In this document: piece after piece, positions 8,369 to 16,176 of the stretch
Layout: each line of letters starts with the position of its first letter
Numbering within the stretch: the first letter of the stretch is position 1
Source: Synechococcales cyanobacterium S06
GTDB lineage: Bacteria; Cyanobacteriota; Cyanobacteriia; Cyanobacteriales; JAABRE01
Direction of reading: 5' to 3'
DNA: 48,847 bases
Assembly (NCBI GenBank): GCA_011391125.1
Contig: JAABRE010000037.1
Span: forward strand, 1-48,847
Notes under the pieces: model-generated
Told to the model about the DNA's origin: nothing
What the model saw: only the letters and a program-made list of their open reading frames with translations
The model's database searches: none
Position numbers and translations under genes: made by a program

Positions 8369-8606
8369 CTTCGTTTAGTATATCCTCCAATATTTCAGGA
8401 GTTAAACCTCGTGCTTGGGCTTTTTGGCCTATTTCAGCCATCGTTTGTCTTAATTGTTGGATCGCAGTTTTTTGATCGGTGGTTATAGGTTGCAAAAAGA
8501 AGGTAATTTTGTTGACAATTTCCTGTTTTCTTTCGTCATTAGCTTGATTATAAGCGGATGCTATGCTTAAAGGTACTTTAATGGTTATTTCTTGTAATTG
8601 AGTCAT
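8361..8606 (-). CDS. Antitoxin partner of the PIN toxin
   Basis: An 81-residue acidic-ended protein (C-terminus EILEDILNEDD) directly upstream of and overlapping the PIN toxin. Its N-terminus ITIKVPLSIASAYNQAND resembles the beta-strand/helix start of ribbon-helix-helix-like antitoxins in cyanobacteria. DNA binding is expected from the family but no diagnostic residue proves it. Position, size and overlap make the antitoxin role likely. Confidence 0.78.
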   Translation of the reverse strand: MTQLQEITIKVPLSIASAYNQANDERKQEIVNKITFFLQPITTDQKTAIQQLRQTMAEIGQKAQARGLTPEILEDILNEDD

Positions 8607-8696
8607 GGTGTCACCTTCTTCTTATTTATCTACTGCTATTTTAATACCTTGATTGTTATAGTAATTTCAAATAAAAATTAAACAAAAGTTTTTAGT

Positions 8697-8746
8697 TTGT
8701 TGTTGGACTTTAGTCCTAAGAAGCGCTAAAGCGCAACTACGAACCT
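8697..8746. repeat. REP-like palindromic element
   Basis: Two nested small palindromes, GGACTTTAGTCC and then GCGCTAAAGCGC, follow TTGTTGTT and precede AACTACGAACC. A related hairpin built on GCGCTTTAGCGC lies at 31324-31366. This is a dispersed cyanobacterial intergenic repeat type. Here it lies in the 220-bp gap between the two TA modules; nothing else is seen in that gap. Confidence 0.6.
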
Positions 8747-8826
8747 ATTTTTCAACTGTTTTAATCTTAATTGGAATCACTATATATATCCCAAGGTTAG
8801 TTGGGGTATGTAACAGTATGTTAAAA

Positions 8827-9267
8827 TCAGAAACCATACTCATTGGCCAGATAAGAAATTAAAGTTTCAGTAGTCCATGTGGGTAAACCACAACCCAAAA
8901 AATCTCTGTCCGAAGTCCAAATTCCAGCTTTGAGGAATAAAGCTAAGGCGACCGTAGGCCAGTCATTTGGGTCACGAGGGATGCGAGCGAGTGCTATAGT
9001 TTTGTATGGTTCGTAAAATTCATCTGGTATTAAAGAAATATTCATTTCGGCGAGAGCAAAAGCATCATCTAATAACTTGTACCCAATTTCTGAGGAAAAA
9101 ACTTTTTTTTCAATCATGATAGTGATTCTTTTATTTAATTCATAACCGGCTTCCTCCCATGCTTTCTCTGCAATATAGAGTTTCCAAGCAGGATGAATAA
9201 TCAATTCCCTTCCACGCTGGCGTATAAGTTCAGCTACTAGGATATTAGCATCAATAACTAAATCCAT
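8827..9267 (-). CDS. PIN-domain toxin, second module
   Basis: A 146-residue PIN protein of a different subfamily from the one at 7952. The acidic set is visible: Asp in DLVIDANILVAELI (about 6), Glu in EEAGYEL, and Asp residues in PRDPNDWPTVALAL and TSDRDF. Predicted RNase acting in the cytoplasm. It begins 1 bp after the upstream antitoxin stop, so the pair is one operon. The two toxins are too unlike each other to be a recent tandem duplication. Cellular target unknown. Confidence 0.88.
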   Translation of the reverse strand: MDLVIDANILVAELIRQRGRELIIHPAWKLYIAEKAWEEAGYELNKRITIMIEKKVFSSEIGYKLLDDAFALAEMNISLIPDEFYEPYKTIALARIPRDPNDWPTVALALFLKAGIWTSDRDFLGCGLPTWTTETLISYLANEYGF

Positions 9268-9268
9268 T

Positions 9269-9520
9269 TCACTCTTCCTCTTTTACTGATAAATCTAAGG
9301 CTTTGCTTAGTGCTTCCTCAGAAAGTCCACTTTCAGCTAAAGCTGTAATAACAGTCTCCGACAAGCGTTGAAATGCTTGTTCTACTTCCTCTTGATTTGA
9401 TTCTTGAATCGGAATATAAAATCCCACTAATTTTTCATGTTTTTTAATGGCGATAATCTCACTACTAGCTAGATAATGAGATGCTTTGTCTCTAAACTCT
9501 CGTACCCCTATACTTTTCAT
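9269..9520 (-). CDS. Phd/YefM-type antitoxin
   Basis: An 83-residue antitoxin. The N-terminus MKSIGVREFRDKASHYL followed by IAIKKHEKLVGFYIPI is the classic Phd/YefM DNA-binding fold. The acidic C-terminal half (about 45-83) is the expected toxin-neutralising helix. The operator-like inverted repeat at 9522-9558 begins just 1 bp upstream of the ATG, consistent with autoregulation by the antitoxin-toxin complex. Confidence 0.85.
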   Translation of the reverse strand: MKSIGVREFRDKASHYLASSEIIAIKKHEKLVGFYIPIQESNQEEVEQAFQRLSETVITALAESGLSEEALSKALDLSVKEEE

Positions 9521-9521
9521 A

Positions 9522-9558
9522 AGCTATAATATGACCACTCTGTGACCACATTATAGCT
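9522..9558. promoter_or_regulatory. Candidate TA autoregulatory operator/promoter
   Basis: Inverted repeat AGCTATAATATG (9522-9533) / CACATTATAGCT (9547-9558), 11 of 12 positions matching. Overlapping it is a direct repeat TGACCAC (9532-9538 and 9543-9549). The arms contain TATAAT-like -10 sequences. Immediately upstream of the Phd-type antitoxin, this is the expected position for a repressor-binding site. Confidence 0.65.
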
Positions 9559-9682
9559 GATTATTTGTATTCTTGGTAATCACAAATTTTAGATTTAATA
9601 ATTTGTCGCTCAAAAAAAAACAAAATCAAGTACAGATTGCTGTTTTTCTGAAGTTAATGAGCGTTTTTGAGTAATAAGGGTT

Positions 9683-9828
9683 TTATATGTTGTTATTTTC
9701 ATTAAGCCACTTTTCTGTTTTTATTAAATCTTCTTCTGTGTGAACATCAAAGCATCCTTCCACAATTATCGGTTTAATAATATTACCGAGGAAAGTCCAA
9801 GGTTTTTGTCCGTCAGAATTAATAACAT
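9683..9828 (-). pseudogene. 3' remnant of a sugar-nucleotidyltransferase-like gene
   Basis: The minus strand encodes about 48 residues ending FDVHTEEDLIKTEKWL plus a short tail. This resembles the C-terminus of cytidylyl/nucleotidyltransferases (compare EAIDINEPIDF in the intact gene). No start is present: homology to the duplicated methyltransferase 5' end begins exactly at 9829, so the 5' part of this gene has been lost at the junction. The open frame runs through the junction but its N-terminal part is an out-of-frame reading of the repeat. Confidence 0.6.
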
Positions 9829-10004
9829 TTTTCGCCACATAAAATACATGAAAAATCTGTAGATGTCTGCATCTTAGTCTCCTAGAATCAATGATTTTGG
9901 TTGTCGATTTCTTTAGATATAGCATTGGCGATCACAAAATCAATGGGCTCGTTAATATCAATCGCTTCTATCTTAGTGACAGGAATCAGAAAAGGGCGAT
10001 CGCC
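9829..10004. repeat. Direct repeat, copy 2 (methyltransferase 5' fragment plus cytidylyltransferase 3' end)
   Basis: Second copy of the 176-bp segment at 7715-7890, offset 2114 bp. Here the cytidylyltransferase part is continuous with the whole gene. The methyltransferase part (ATG at 9872) is a dead fragment of 14 native codons that stops after three more. Confidence 0.92.
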
Positions 10005-10547
10005 CACCCGACGATTCTGATTGAGTAAAATATCTCGGGTATAAATATATAAACCAGTTGTTTCAGAGTACATTGGTTTCATATCTTGAGTACGCGGAAT
10101 AGAACTAGGATCGTAATTAAAAGGTTTGTGATTAAACCAGAAGAAATCTTGGTGTGGAAGCACTGTTAAGGCCGAATCATAATTTTCACCGACTACCTTC
10201 TTTATTCCTAATTCAACGCTATCCGAAGATAAAAATGGCACAGTGGCATTGGCTAGTACATAAATATCGGCTGGAACATCATGGGCGAATGCCAACATAA
10301 CCTCATTAATTAGAGTGTCTGAGCGATCAAGTTCTGTACTACGTGAGAGATATTTAACCTTTTCGGGAAGATACCGGCAGATCGAATCATCGCTACAATA
10401 AGCATAGATATCATCTAATCCTTTAGTATTAATTAATGTCTCAAAGATATAGGATAGTAACGGACGTCCATTGTCAAATAACTTGGTATTTTTATGGGGA
10501 AGACGTTCGTTATTCAACTTTAGGGGAACATAAGCAACAACTTTCAT
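9888..10547 (-). CDS. neuA: Acylneuraminate (CMP-sialate) cytidylyltransferase-like protein
   Basis: A 219-residue enzyme of the CMP-sialic acid synthetase family, expected to activate a nonulosonic acid with CTP. The N-terminal nucleotide-binding motif is VPLKLNNERLPHKNTKLF, a variant of the usual PARGGSKRIPGKN. The middle has ANATVPFLSSDSVELGI (the P-T-P segment of the family), and the end has EAIDINEPIDFVIANAI, the typical IDI(D/N)xPxD closing motif. It starts 22 bp after the NeuB-fusion gene, so synthesis and activation are co-transcribed. The sugar could be sialic, legionaminic, pseudaminic or another keto-acid; the sequence does not settle this. The gene symbol is by family only. Confidence 0.82.
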   Translation of the reverse strand: MKVVAYVPLKLNNERLPHKNTKLFDNGRPLLSYIFETLINTKGLDDIYAYCSDDSICRYLPEKVKYLSRSTELDRSDTLINEVMLAFAHDVPADIYVLANATVPFLSSDSVELGIKKVVGENYDSALTVLPHQDFFWFNHKPFNYDPSSIPRTQDMKPMYSETTGLYIYTRDILLNQNRRVGDRPFLIPVTKIEAIDINEPIDFVIANAISKEIDNQNH

Positions 10548-10569
10548 CGGTTAGATACCTCAAAATAGA

Positions 10570-12099
10570 TCATTTAAAATATTTATGGTGTTCACTTTTG
10601 TTAATTTGTTTAATTTCGCTACCTACAATCAACTCAGTTTCGCGTATATTATCAATATAGTCAACAAAAGCTGAAGTTGTCAAATCCACCGCTACCGCAT
10701 CAAAATGCGCCCATTCAGTGTTACCCAATTTAACGTGTTTTTCCAACATTTTAGCACCCGCTGCCACCGCTAAAGCCGAGGCTTTCCAACCATGATCGTG
10801 ACTAGAATAACCCGGCACAATTTGCGGATATTTTTGGGATAAATCATGGTAGTGACGTACTACACCAATATGACAATCGTGAAGTGGGGTAGGATAGGCC
10901 GAATTACATTGAAGTAAGTATAACTTTTCACAGGCCTTAAAGTTTTCTAAAATAAAATCCTCATAAAACTTGCTAGTCATCCCCGTCGAAAGCACAATAT
11001 TACCCGTATAATTCTTGGCCACCATGGTCAGATAATCCCGGTGTTCAGAAATAGTAGAAGGCAACTTAATTAACTCTGGATTAAGATCGGCCATAAAATA
11101 AAAAGAAGGTTCATCTAACACCGAAGCAAACCAACCAATTCCTATTTCTTGACAAAGGCGATCGACAAATTCAAAGTCTTCCTTAGATAACTCCAATTGA
11201 TAGCGATAATCAGCAAAAGTTTTGCCAAAAGGTGATTTATAGGGTGATTCCAACTGCTCCTGACTGTAAAAAGTCCCCACATCACGCTTTTGAAGCTTGA
11301 TATAATCTGCACCGGCCGCATGAGAAGCTCGAATCATTCTTTCTAAGCGAACTCGATCGCCAAAATGATTAGTGGTTAACTCGGCAATAATAGCAACTTG
11401 GCCAACATGAACATTATCATAATAAGTTTTGGCTAAAGAGGTATTTAATTCCGTGGTAGTAAGAGCGCTAAAGCTTTTTCTACCAACGTGTTTAACTTCC
11501 AAATCGCTGTCACGGAGAAAATAAAGGACATTGAGCAAATAAAACTCCTGCATCGAAACCCTTAGGGAGCCTTCTTCGTGATCTTCCGTGGCATAATCTT
11601 GACCTAATTGCTGACTGTGACCAAGGGAAAGGTCAAAATCAAAACCTACCATATAAACAGTCTGCTTACGACCACGAATACGGGCTATTTCCTTGGCAAT
11701 TTTCAACCCTGACATAAAGAGCATATCTTCAATGACGAAATCGTCTCCCATGAAGCGTTGCATCATCAATTCCGAAGAAGATTGACTTAATTTTATATAG
11801 GGAGCGATAAATTGGGGTTTGTCGCCGAATAAATATGTTCTCGGAGTCAAATAAAGCCTTGCTCGACAACCCTTGTCGGTTAAAGCCTTGGCGACCCAAT
11901 CACTGTGAAAAATAGTGATGTCAACAGGTGCAATGCGTTCAGCATCATTAATCCCAATCAGTAATGAACCTTTAAAAACCTCTGGTTTTATCTCGTCAAT
12001 ACTTGGTCCCTTACCGAGAATAAAAATCGTATCGCTAGTATAAGTAGCAGCTATATTTTCAATTTCGGTCGCTAAACTATTTAAAACTAAAACGCTCAT
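10570..12099 (-). CDS. Fusion: GT42/DUF115-like domain + NeuB-type sialic acid synthase
   Basis: A 509-residue two-domain protein. Residues about 20-215 resemble sialyltransferase GT42 / DUF115-type nucleotide-sugar domains: FILGKGPSIDEI (compare GNGPSL in GT42), LIGINDAE, a central SGLKIAKEIARIRGRKQTVYMVGFDFD. Residues about 233-495 form a NeuB-type barrel that condenses phosphoenolpyruvate with a 2-acetamido sugar: IIAELTTNHFGD, GADYIKLQKRDV, NIVLSTGMTS, LLQCNSAYPTPLHD, GYSSHDHGWKASALAVAAGAKMLEKHVKL. The C-terminal SAF (antifreeze-like) domain normal in NeuB is absent; only about 15 residues follow. ATGA overlap with the upstream phosphatase gene indicates translational coupling. A single polypeptide would join synthesis to a transferase-like domain. 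The NeuB assignment is firm; the N-terminal activity is inferred. Confidence 0.85.
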   Translation of the reverse strand: MSVLVLNSLATEIENIAATYTSDTIFILGKGPSIDEIKPEVFKGSLLIGINDAERIAPVDITIFHSDWVAKALTDKGCRARLYLTPRTYLFGDKPQFIAPYIKLSQSSSELMMQRFMGDDFVIEDMLFMSGLKIAKEIARIRGRKQTVYMVGFDFDLSLGHSQQLGQDYATEDHEEGSLRVSMQEFYLLNVLYFLRDSDLEVKHVGRKSFSALTTTELNTSLAKTYYDNVHVGQVAIIAELTTNHFGDRVRLERMIRASHAAGADYIKLQKRDVGTFYSQEQLESPYKSPFGKTFADYRYQLELSKEDFEFVDRLCQEIGIGWFASVLDEPSFYFMADLNPELIKLPSTISEHRDYLTMVAKNYTGNIVLSTGMTSKFYEDFILENFKACEKLYLLQCNSAYPTPLHDCHIGVVRHYHDLSQKYPQIVPGYSSHDHGWKASALAVAAGAKMLEKHVKLGNTEWAHFDAVAVDLTTSAFVDYIDNIRETELIVGSEIKQINKSEHHKYFK

Positions 12100-12812
12100 T
12101 TAGTCTCCTCAATATTGTTTAAATTGTAAACATGACGAATATCAACCCGATATTTTTGAGTTGGATCAAGCAATTGTCCTTGATATGGTTCATCATTTAA
12201 CAAAATTTGACAACCATGTTCAGAAGCCAACATAATACCGGGTAATAAATCCCAGACATAGGCCCCTTTAGGATTAATAAACCGAGCAAAAGAACCACGA
12301 ATCACATTAAACAAATTATAAACCGCACATCCGGTAACACGATATTCGATCGCCTCCTTGATACCTTTGGCAATCAAATCATTATAGGAAGAAGAAAACC
12401 CCGTAATGCGAGAAAATCGAGGTTTAATCTGATCACCTGTTTTAATACATTCTTGGAGTTCAGGCATTAATAACATACTAGCGAGGTGTTCTTGACCATG
12501 CCACAAACTCAGAGAAACTCCCCACTCCTTTAAACCAGAGCAGAAATTTTCTGTACCGTCAATGGGATCAAGAATGGCTAAATATCCTGTATTTTCAGAC
12601 CAAGCAAAATCAAAAGACTCCTCACCAATAAACCTCAGATTCGGAATTTGAGTGGTCAAATATTTTTTGATGATATTTTCCATTAACACATCAGCAGTGG
12701 TAACAGGACTACCATCTGGTTTATAGGTAATCTCATAACGTTGAGCCAACATTTGGCTAAGGGAGTCATAAACTAGGTTTTCGCAGTTTTTGATAAGTTC
12801 GATGGGGTTCAT
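12096..12812 (-). CDS. Inositol monophosphatase-family phosphatase
   Basis: A 238-residue Mg-dependent phosphatase of the IMPase/CysQ/FBPase superfamily. Metal-site motifs are visible: FIGEESFDF (Glu of the first metal site), ILDPIDGTENF (DPxDGT signature) and YVWDLLPGIMLASEHGC (second signature). In a nonulosonate operon a phosphatase of this type could remove the phosphate of a sugar-9-phosphate or a 3'-phosphonucleotide, but a housekeeping role is equally possible. The stop overlaps the next start by 4 bp (ATGA). It begins 36 bp after the GT29-like gene. Confidence 0.85.
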   Translation of the reverse strand: MNPIELIKNCENLVYDSLSQMLAQRYEITYKPDGSPVTTADVLMENIIKKYLTTQIPNLRFIGEESFDFAWSENTGYLAILDPIDGTENFCSGLKEWGVSLSLWHGQEHLASMLLMPELQECIKTGDQIKPRFSRITGFSSSYNDLIAKGIKEAIEYRVTGCAVYNLFNVIRGSFARFINPKGAYVWDLLPGIMLASEHGCQILLNDEPYQGQLLDPTQKYRVDIRHVYNLNNIEETK

Positions 12813-12848
12813 AAAATCTGATTTTTAAAATTAGTAATTGTCCAAGTT

Positions 12849-15398
12849 TCAGTTATTGTTTTGGTTATTTTTGTCTAGTATCTCCTTAATCATATTTAAG
12901 ATAACATCGGGAGCAATGCTATAACTGGTGTGAGAACCACTTTTGTTTTTTGGATTTGGTATATCTACAATGTGTTCAGAAGGTACGGTGCGACGTTGAT
13001 AATGAATTTGAGTATCAGAACCTTTCAAAAAAGAACGACCGATATGTGCGACTCCTGGTTTTCTGGCAAAGCGATCTACATACATGGAGCCAGTGGAATT
13101 ATTAGCAATAAAGACATCAATAATAGTTGCCAAAGCTAATTTTCTAATGGCGTCAGCACCTACTAGATTAAAAGTTCTGGCATCCTTGGGTAATAATTCT
13201 ATAATCTTATTTACTACAGCCTTATCCTTGGTGATTTCTACAATATCTTGAGCAAGAGGATGTAAAGGACTAGTCCAACCATCAAATACTACTCCCAGAT
13301 GAGGATACATTTTCGCCAATTCCGTAATAATTTTTGCACCACCTTCAACTTGTTCTCGCCAAGTTCTTTTTTGACCAGTAATACCAAACCACAGCAAGGG
13401 ATAGCATTCTTGAGCCATTTTGACTTCCAGTAAGATTTCTGGACTCACTAATTGGTCAGCTTTAGTTAAAATGAGATCACTGATTTCCTCATGGAAAATT
13501 ATATTGTTTTGATCACCACCATTACTTCCGATATGAAGATAAAATAGATTCTTATTTTCGCAATTGTTACGAATAAAAGCTGGATTTTTTATATATTCAT
13601 CACAAGAAGCATCGAAAATAGTTTTAATGGAGAAAAAATCTTCTCCTTGATAAAGATAAATAGCCGGAATTTTTGTGATCAAATTTTTTTTAAAGAGAAA
13701 ATAAACACCGAGGCAGACATCATAATAAAAATGATAGGGACGATGTGAAGATGCTAAGATTCCAGCAAATTTATTACGGGAGGATTTGATAATATAATCG
13801 AGAACAAAAGTAAAATGGCCACACAAGTTCACCATAAACTGATAGATTTGTTGATCGCAGATATGATGATTTCTAAAAATAAAGTCTCGACAGGGAAAAT
13901 AGATGGCATCTGCTGAGGTAATCCATTGGAAAATAAAAAAAGTTTCTCCAGATGGACAGATAAATCGTAACGCTGTTATATTAGTCAAAACCTGAAAACT
14001 CTGATTACAGATGGCGGATCCTAGTCCAAACGGATTAACTATACTGCATAAATCATTATTTAAGGCGGATTCTACTAAATCAGCACAAAAATCATTTTTA
14101 CTGATTTGGGCAAAAAAAGATTTCAAAAAATCTTTTTCCTTTTCTTTAAAACAGGGAGAGTTTAATGCTTTTTTTAGATCGTTTTTAACGATGATCGGCT
14201 TTTTATAGAGATGTTTAGCAATCAAGTTTGGCTCTAACTTTTGTAGTTCCTTAGCATCATTGAGAGAGATTTTTTCAATTCTATTGTCAATAAAATTATG
14301 CCATGCTTTAATTGCTCTTATTTGAGTAGATTCTCTGGGGAGCATTTCAATGGTTAGCCAATGGTGGCTAACTTCATTAATAGAGATAAAAAGTTCTATT
14401 TTTTTGCTAAATTCTATCTCAAAGTTAAAACCACATTTAGTAAAGGGGGAGTTGAGAGGATTAATATTAAGTTTCTTTTTTACAACATCCGGTCTTTCAA
14501 TTGATAAAATACCTTCTTTTTCATAATCTGATGTTTTAGCAATAATCTTAATAGTCACATCATCTTGTTTGGGAAGTACCCAACCAGCGACAATAATTGA
14601 TTCTTTACTCGTGTTTTGTTGCGTGATTAATTGCTGATTTTGTTTAGGATAGTCTAACCAGCAAGCAGTGAGCAGATTACTCAGATTTTTATTGTTTATT
14701 TTAGTGACATTGATTTGAAAAGTATCCGTATTTGAATCGGAATTTATTTTTGGTTCATAGGTAATTAAATCCATCCGCTCTAAAATTTGATTGAAAATCT
14801 CTATTTCAGTTGTTAAAGGTAGATGAAAATTATCATAAGTTTTTGTTAGTTGTTCCCATTCTTTATTATCCTTGTAAAAATGCATCTCCCCATCTTGTCT
14901 GGGGAATCTTTCCATACCAAAAACAGATATTTTTTTAATACCTATTTCGGGTGCAATTAAATACAATAAAACAGCTAGCCCCGATCTGACTGGTTTTAAG
15001 CTTTGTTGGCTGTAGTTTGTGCCTAGTATGTTATCTATTATTGTAAAGGCAATTCCGTGAATACTAAATTTTAAAACAATCAGATCATTTTTATTAGCGA
15101 GTTTATCCTGATTGATCGGCTTTGTTATTATAATGGAATCTTCTTTGAGATGATCAAAAAAAGACTCATGCTCTTCTTGCATTTGTAAAAGTACAAATCT
15201 TAGGGTTGTTTTTTGCCCCGTATGGATTTCTAATCCATTAAGTTCAGCAGTATTAAAACGAATGACGACATCATGGCTATCTATATAATCCCCATTCTTA
15301 TATTCTAGTAATATAGGAGAGTTACCGACCACAGCTACAGACTTTCCTGAACAAATTTTTTTAAGATATTCACAAAACTCTAATTCATCTATTAGCAT
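12849..15398 (-). CDS. GT29 sialyltransferase-like fusion with accessory and C-terminal glycosyltransferase-like domains
   Basis: An 849-residue protein. Residues 18-70 (VAVVGNSPILLEYKNG, then IDSHDVVIRFNTA and GQKTTLRF) match the large sialylmotif of GT29 sialyltransferases. Residues about 138-178 (SGLAVLLYLIAPEIGIKKIS, then FGMERF and MHFYKDN) match the small and very-small motifs, with a histidine in the expected place. Residues about 265-360 form a beta-rich module (VAGWVLPKQDD, RPDVVKKKLN, GFNFEIEF) that also occurs in the TPR-glycosyltransferase protein upstream. The C-terminal third (about 600-849; WFGITGQKRTWREQ, FDGWTSPLHP, NNSTGSMYVDRFARKPGVAHIG) looks like a GT-B type glycosyltransferase, though I cannot name the family. 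No signal peptide or membrane anchor. A sialyl-type transferase fits the adjacent NeuB and NeuA genes. The GT29 call is motif-based. Confidence 0.72.
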   Translation of the reverse strand: MLIDELEFCEYLKKICSGKSVAVVGNSPILLEYKNGDYIDSHDVVIRFNTAELNGLEIHTGQKTTLRFVLLQMQEEHESFFDHLKEDSIIITKPINQDKLANKNDLIVLKFSIHGIAFTIIDNILGTNYSQQSLKPVRSGLAVLLYLIAPEIGIKKISVFGMERFPRQDGEMHFYKDNKEWEQLTKTYDNFHLPLTTEIEIFNQILERMDLITYEPKINSDSNTDTFQINVTKINNKNLSNLLTACWLDYPKQNQQLITQQNTSKESIIVAGWVLPKQDDVTIKIIAKTSDYEKEGILSIERPDVVKKKLNINPLNSPFTKCGFNFEIEFSKKIELFISINEVSHHWLTIEMLPRESTQIRAIKAWHNFIDNRIEKISLNDAKELQKLEPNLIAKHLYKKPIIVKNDLKKALNSPCFKEKEKDFLKSFFAQISKNDFCADLVESALNNDLCSIVNPFGLGSAICNQSFQVLTNITALRFICPSGETFFIFQWITSADAIYFPCRDFIFRNHHICDQQIYQFMVNLCGHFTFVLDYIIKSSRNKFAGILASSHRPYHFYYDVCLGVYFLFKKNLITKIPAIYLYQGEDFFSIKTIFDASCDEYIKNPAFIRNNCENKNLFYLHIGSNGGDQNNIIFHEEISDLILTKADQLVSPEILLEVKMAQECYPLLWFGITGQKRTWREQVEGGAKIITELAKMYPHLGVVFDGWTSPLHPLAQDIVEITKDKAVVNKIIELLPKDARTFNLVGADAIRKLALATIIDVFIANNSTGSMYVDRFARKPGVAHIGRSFLKGSDTQIHYQRRTVPSEHIVDIPNPKNKSGSHTSYSIAPDVILNMIKEILDKNNQNNN

Positions 15399-15470
15399 TT
15401 TTCTTTACCTGATAAGATGCAATTGCAAAAAAAGTTATTTTTTATAGTTTTAATCACGATGACTTTTGCC

Positions 15471-16136
15471 TTAATGACCTGATTTAACATACTTTATATA
15501 AGAGTCCTGAATAAAATTTATATAGGAGGCTAGTTGAGATTCATTACGAGTATCACCCTTAGTTCCCTCCACAATCCAAACACTAGGATAACCATTATTG
15601 ATCTTGTAATTTCCATGTTTTTCTAACTCACTCAATGCTTGGTCTTCACTCTGGCCATACTCGCAATATTTAACATTTTGATAGCCCATATTCTCAAGTA
15701 AGGCGGTGAGAAATTCCTGAGAATAAAGAAATTGATGTCCCCAGCCATGAAAAGCCCGATTGATGGCAAAAGTGGAAGAAACTTTTTTTTTCGTATTTGT
15801 CTCTGACAAATCAAAATGAGTCGAAAGTACCCATTCCACCGAGGGTGTAGATAACCGAATCACCCCACCTGGTTTAAGACTTTGCCAAGCTTGATCAAGA
15901 AAGGCGATCGCCCCTTCCAAACTTAAATGTTCTAAAAAATGTTCACCATAGACATATTCTAAATTGCTCAAATTCCAAGGTTGGGTGACATCCATGGCCA
16001 AATCTATACCGGGAAATTTTCGTATATCAACGTTCCACCAATCAGGAAGAATATTTTTCGGTCCACAGCCAACCTGAAGCTTTTTAATACCATGTTCATG
16101 TTCTGGTCCTAATCTAATCATTTCTTTTGCATTCAT
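15471..16136 (-). CDS. Class I SAM-dependent methyltransferase (Methyltransf_11-like)
   Basis: A 221-residue methyltransferase. The SAM motif is KKLQVGCGPKNILPDWWNVD, followed by LEYVYGEHFLEHLS and SLKPGGVIRLSTPS. This 'predicted SAM-dependent methyltransferase' type is common in polysaccharide loci. I chose ATG 16136 (MNAKEMIRLG) because AGGAG lies about 12-16 bases upstream. The longer reading from 16265 would overlap the preceding gene by 89 bp and add basic sequence lacking any family feature. It lies between the large glycosyltransferase and GT29-like genes on the same strand. The acceptor is unknown. Confidence 0.8.
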   Translation of the reverse strand: MNAKEMIRLGPEHEHGIKKLQVGCGPKNILPDWWNVDIRKFPGIDLAMDVTQPWNLSNLEYVYGEHFLEHLSLEGAIAFLDQAWQSLKPGGVIRLSTPSVEWVLSTHFDLSETNTKKKVSSTFAINRAFHGWGHQFLYSQEFLTALLENMGYQNVKYCEYGQSEDQALSELEKHGNYKINNGYPSVWIVEGTKGDTRNESQLASYINFIQDSYIKYVKSGH

Positions 16137-16176
16137 CAGTAAAACCTTTCTCCTGTAATCAATTAATGGCTCTGTT

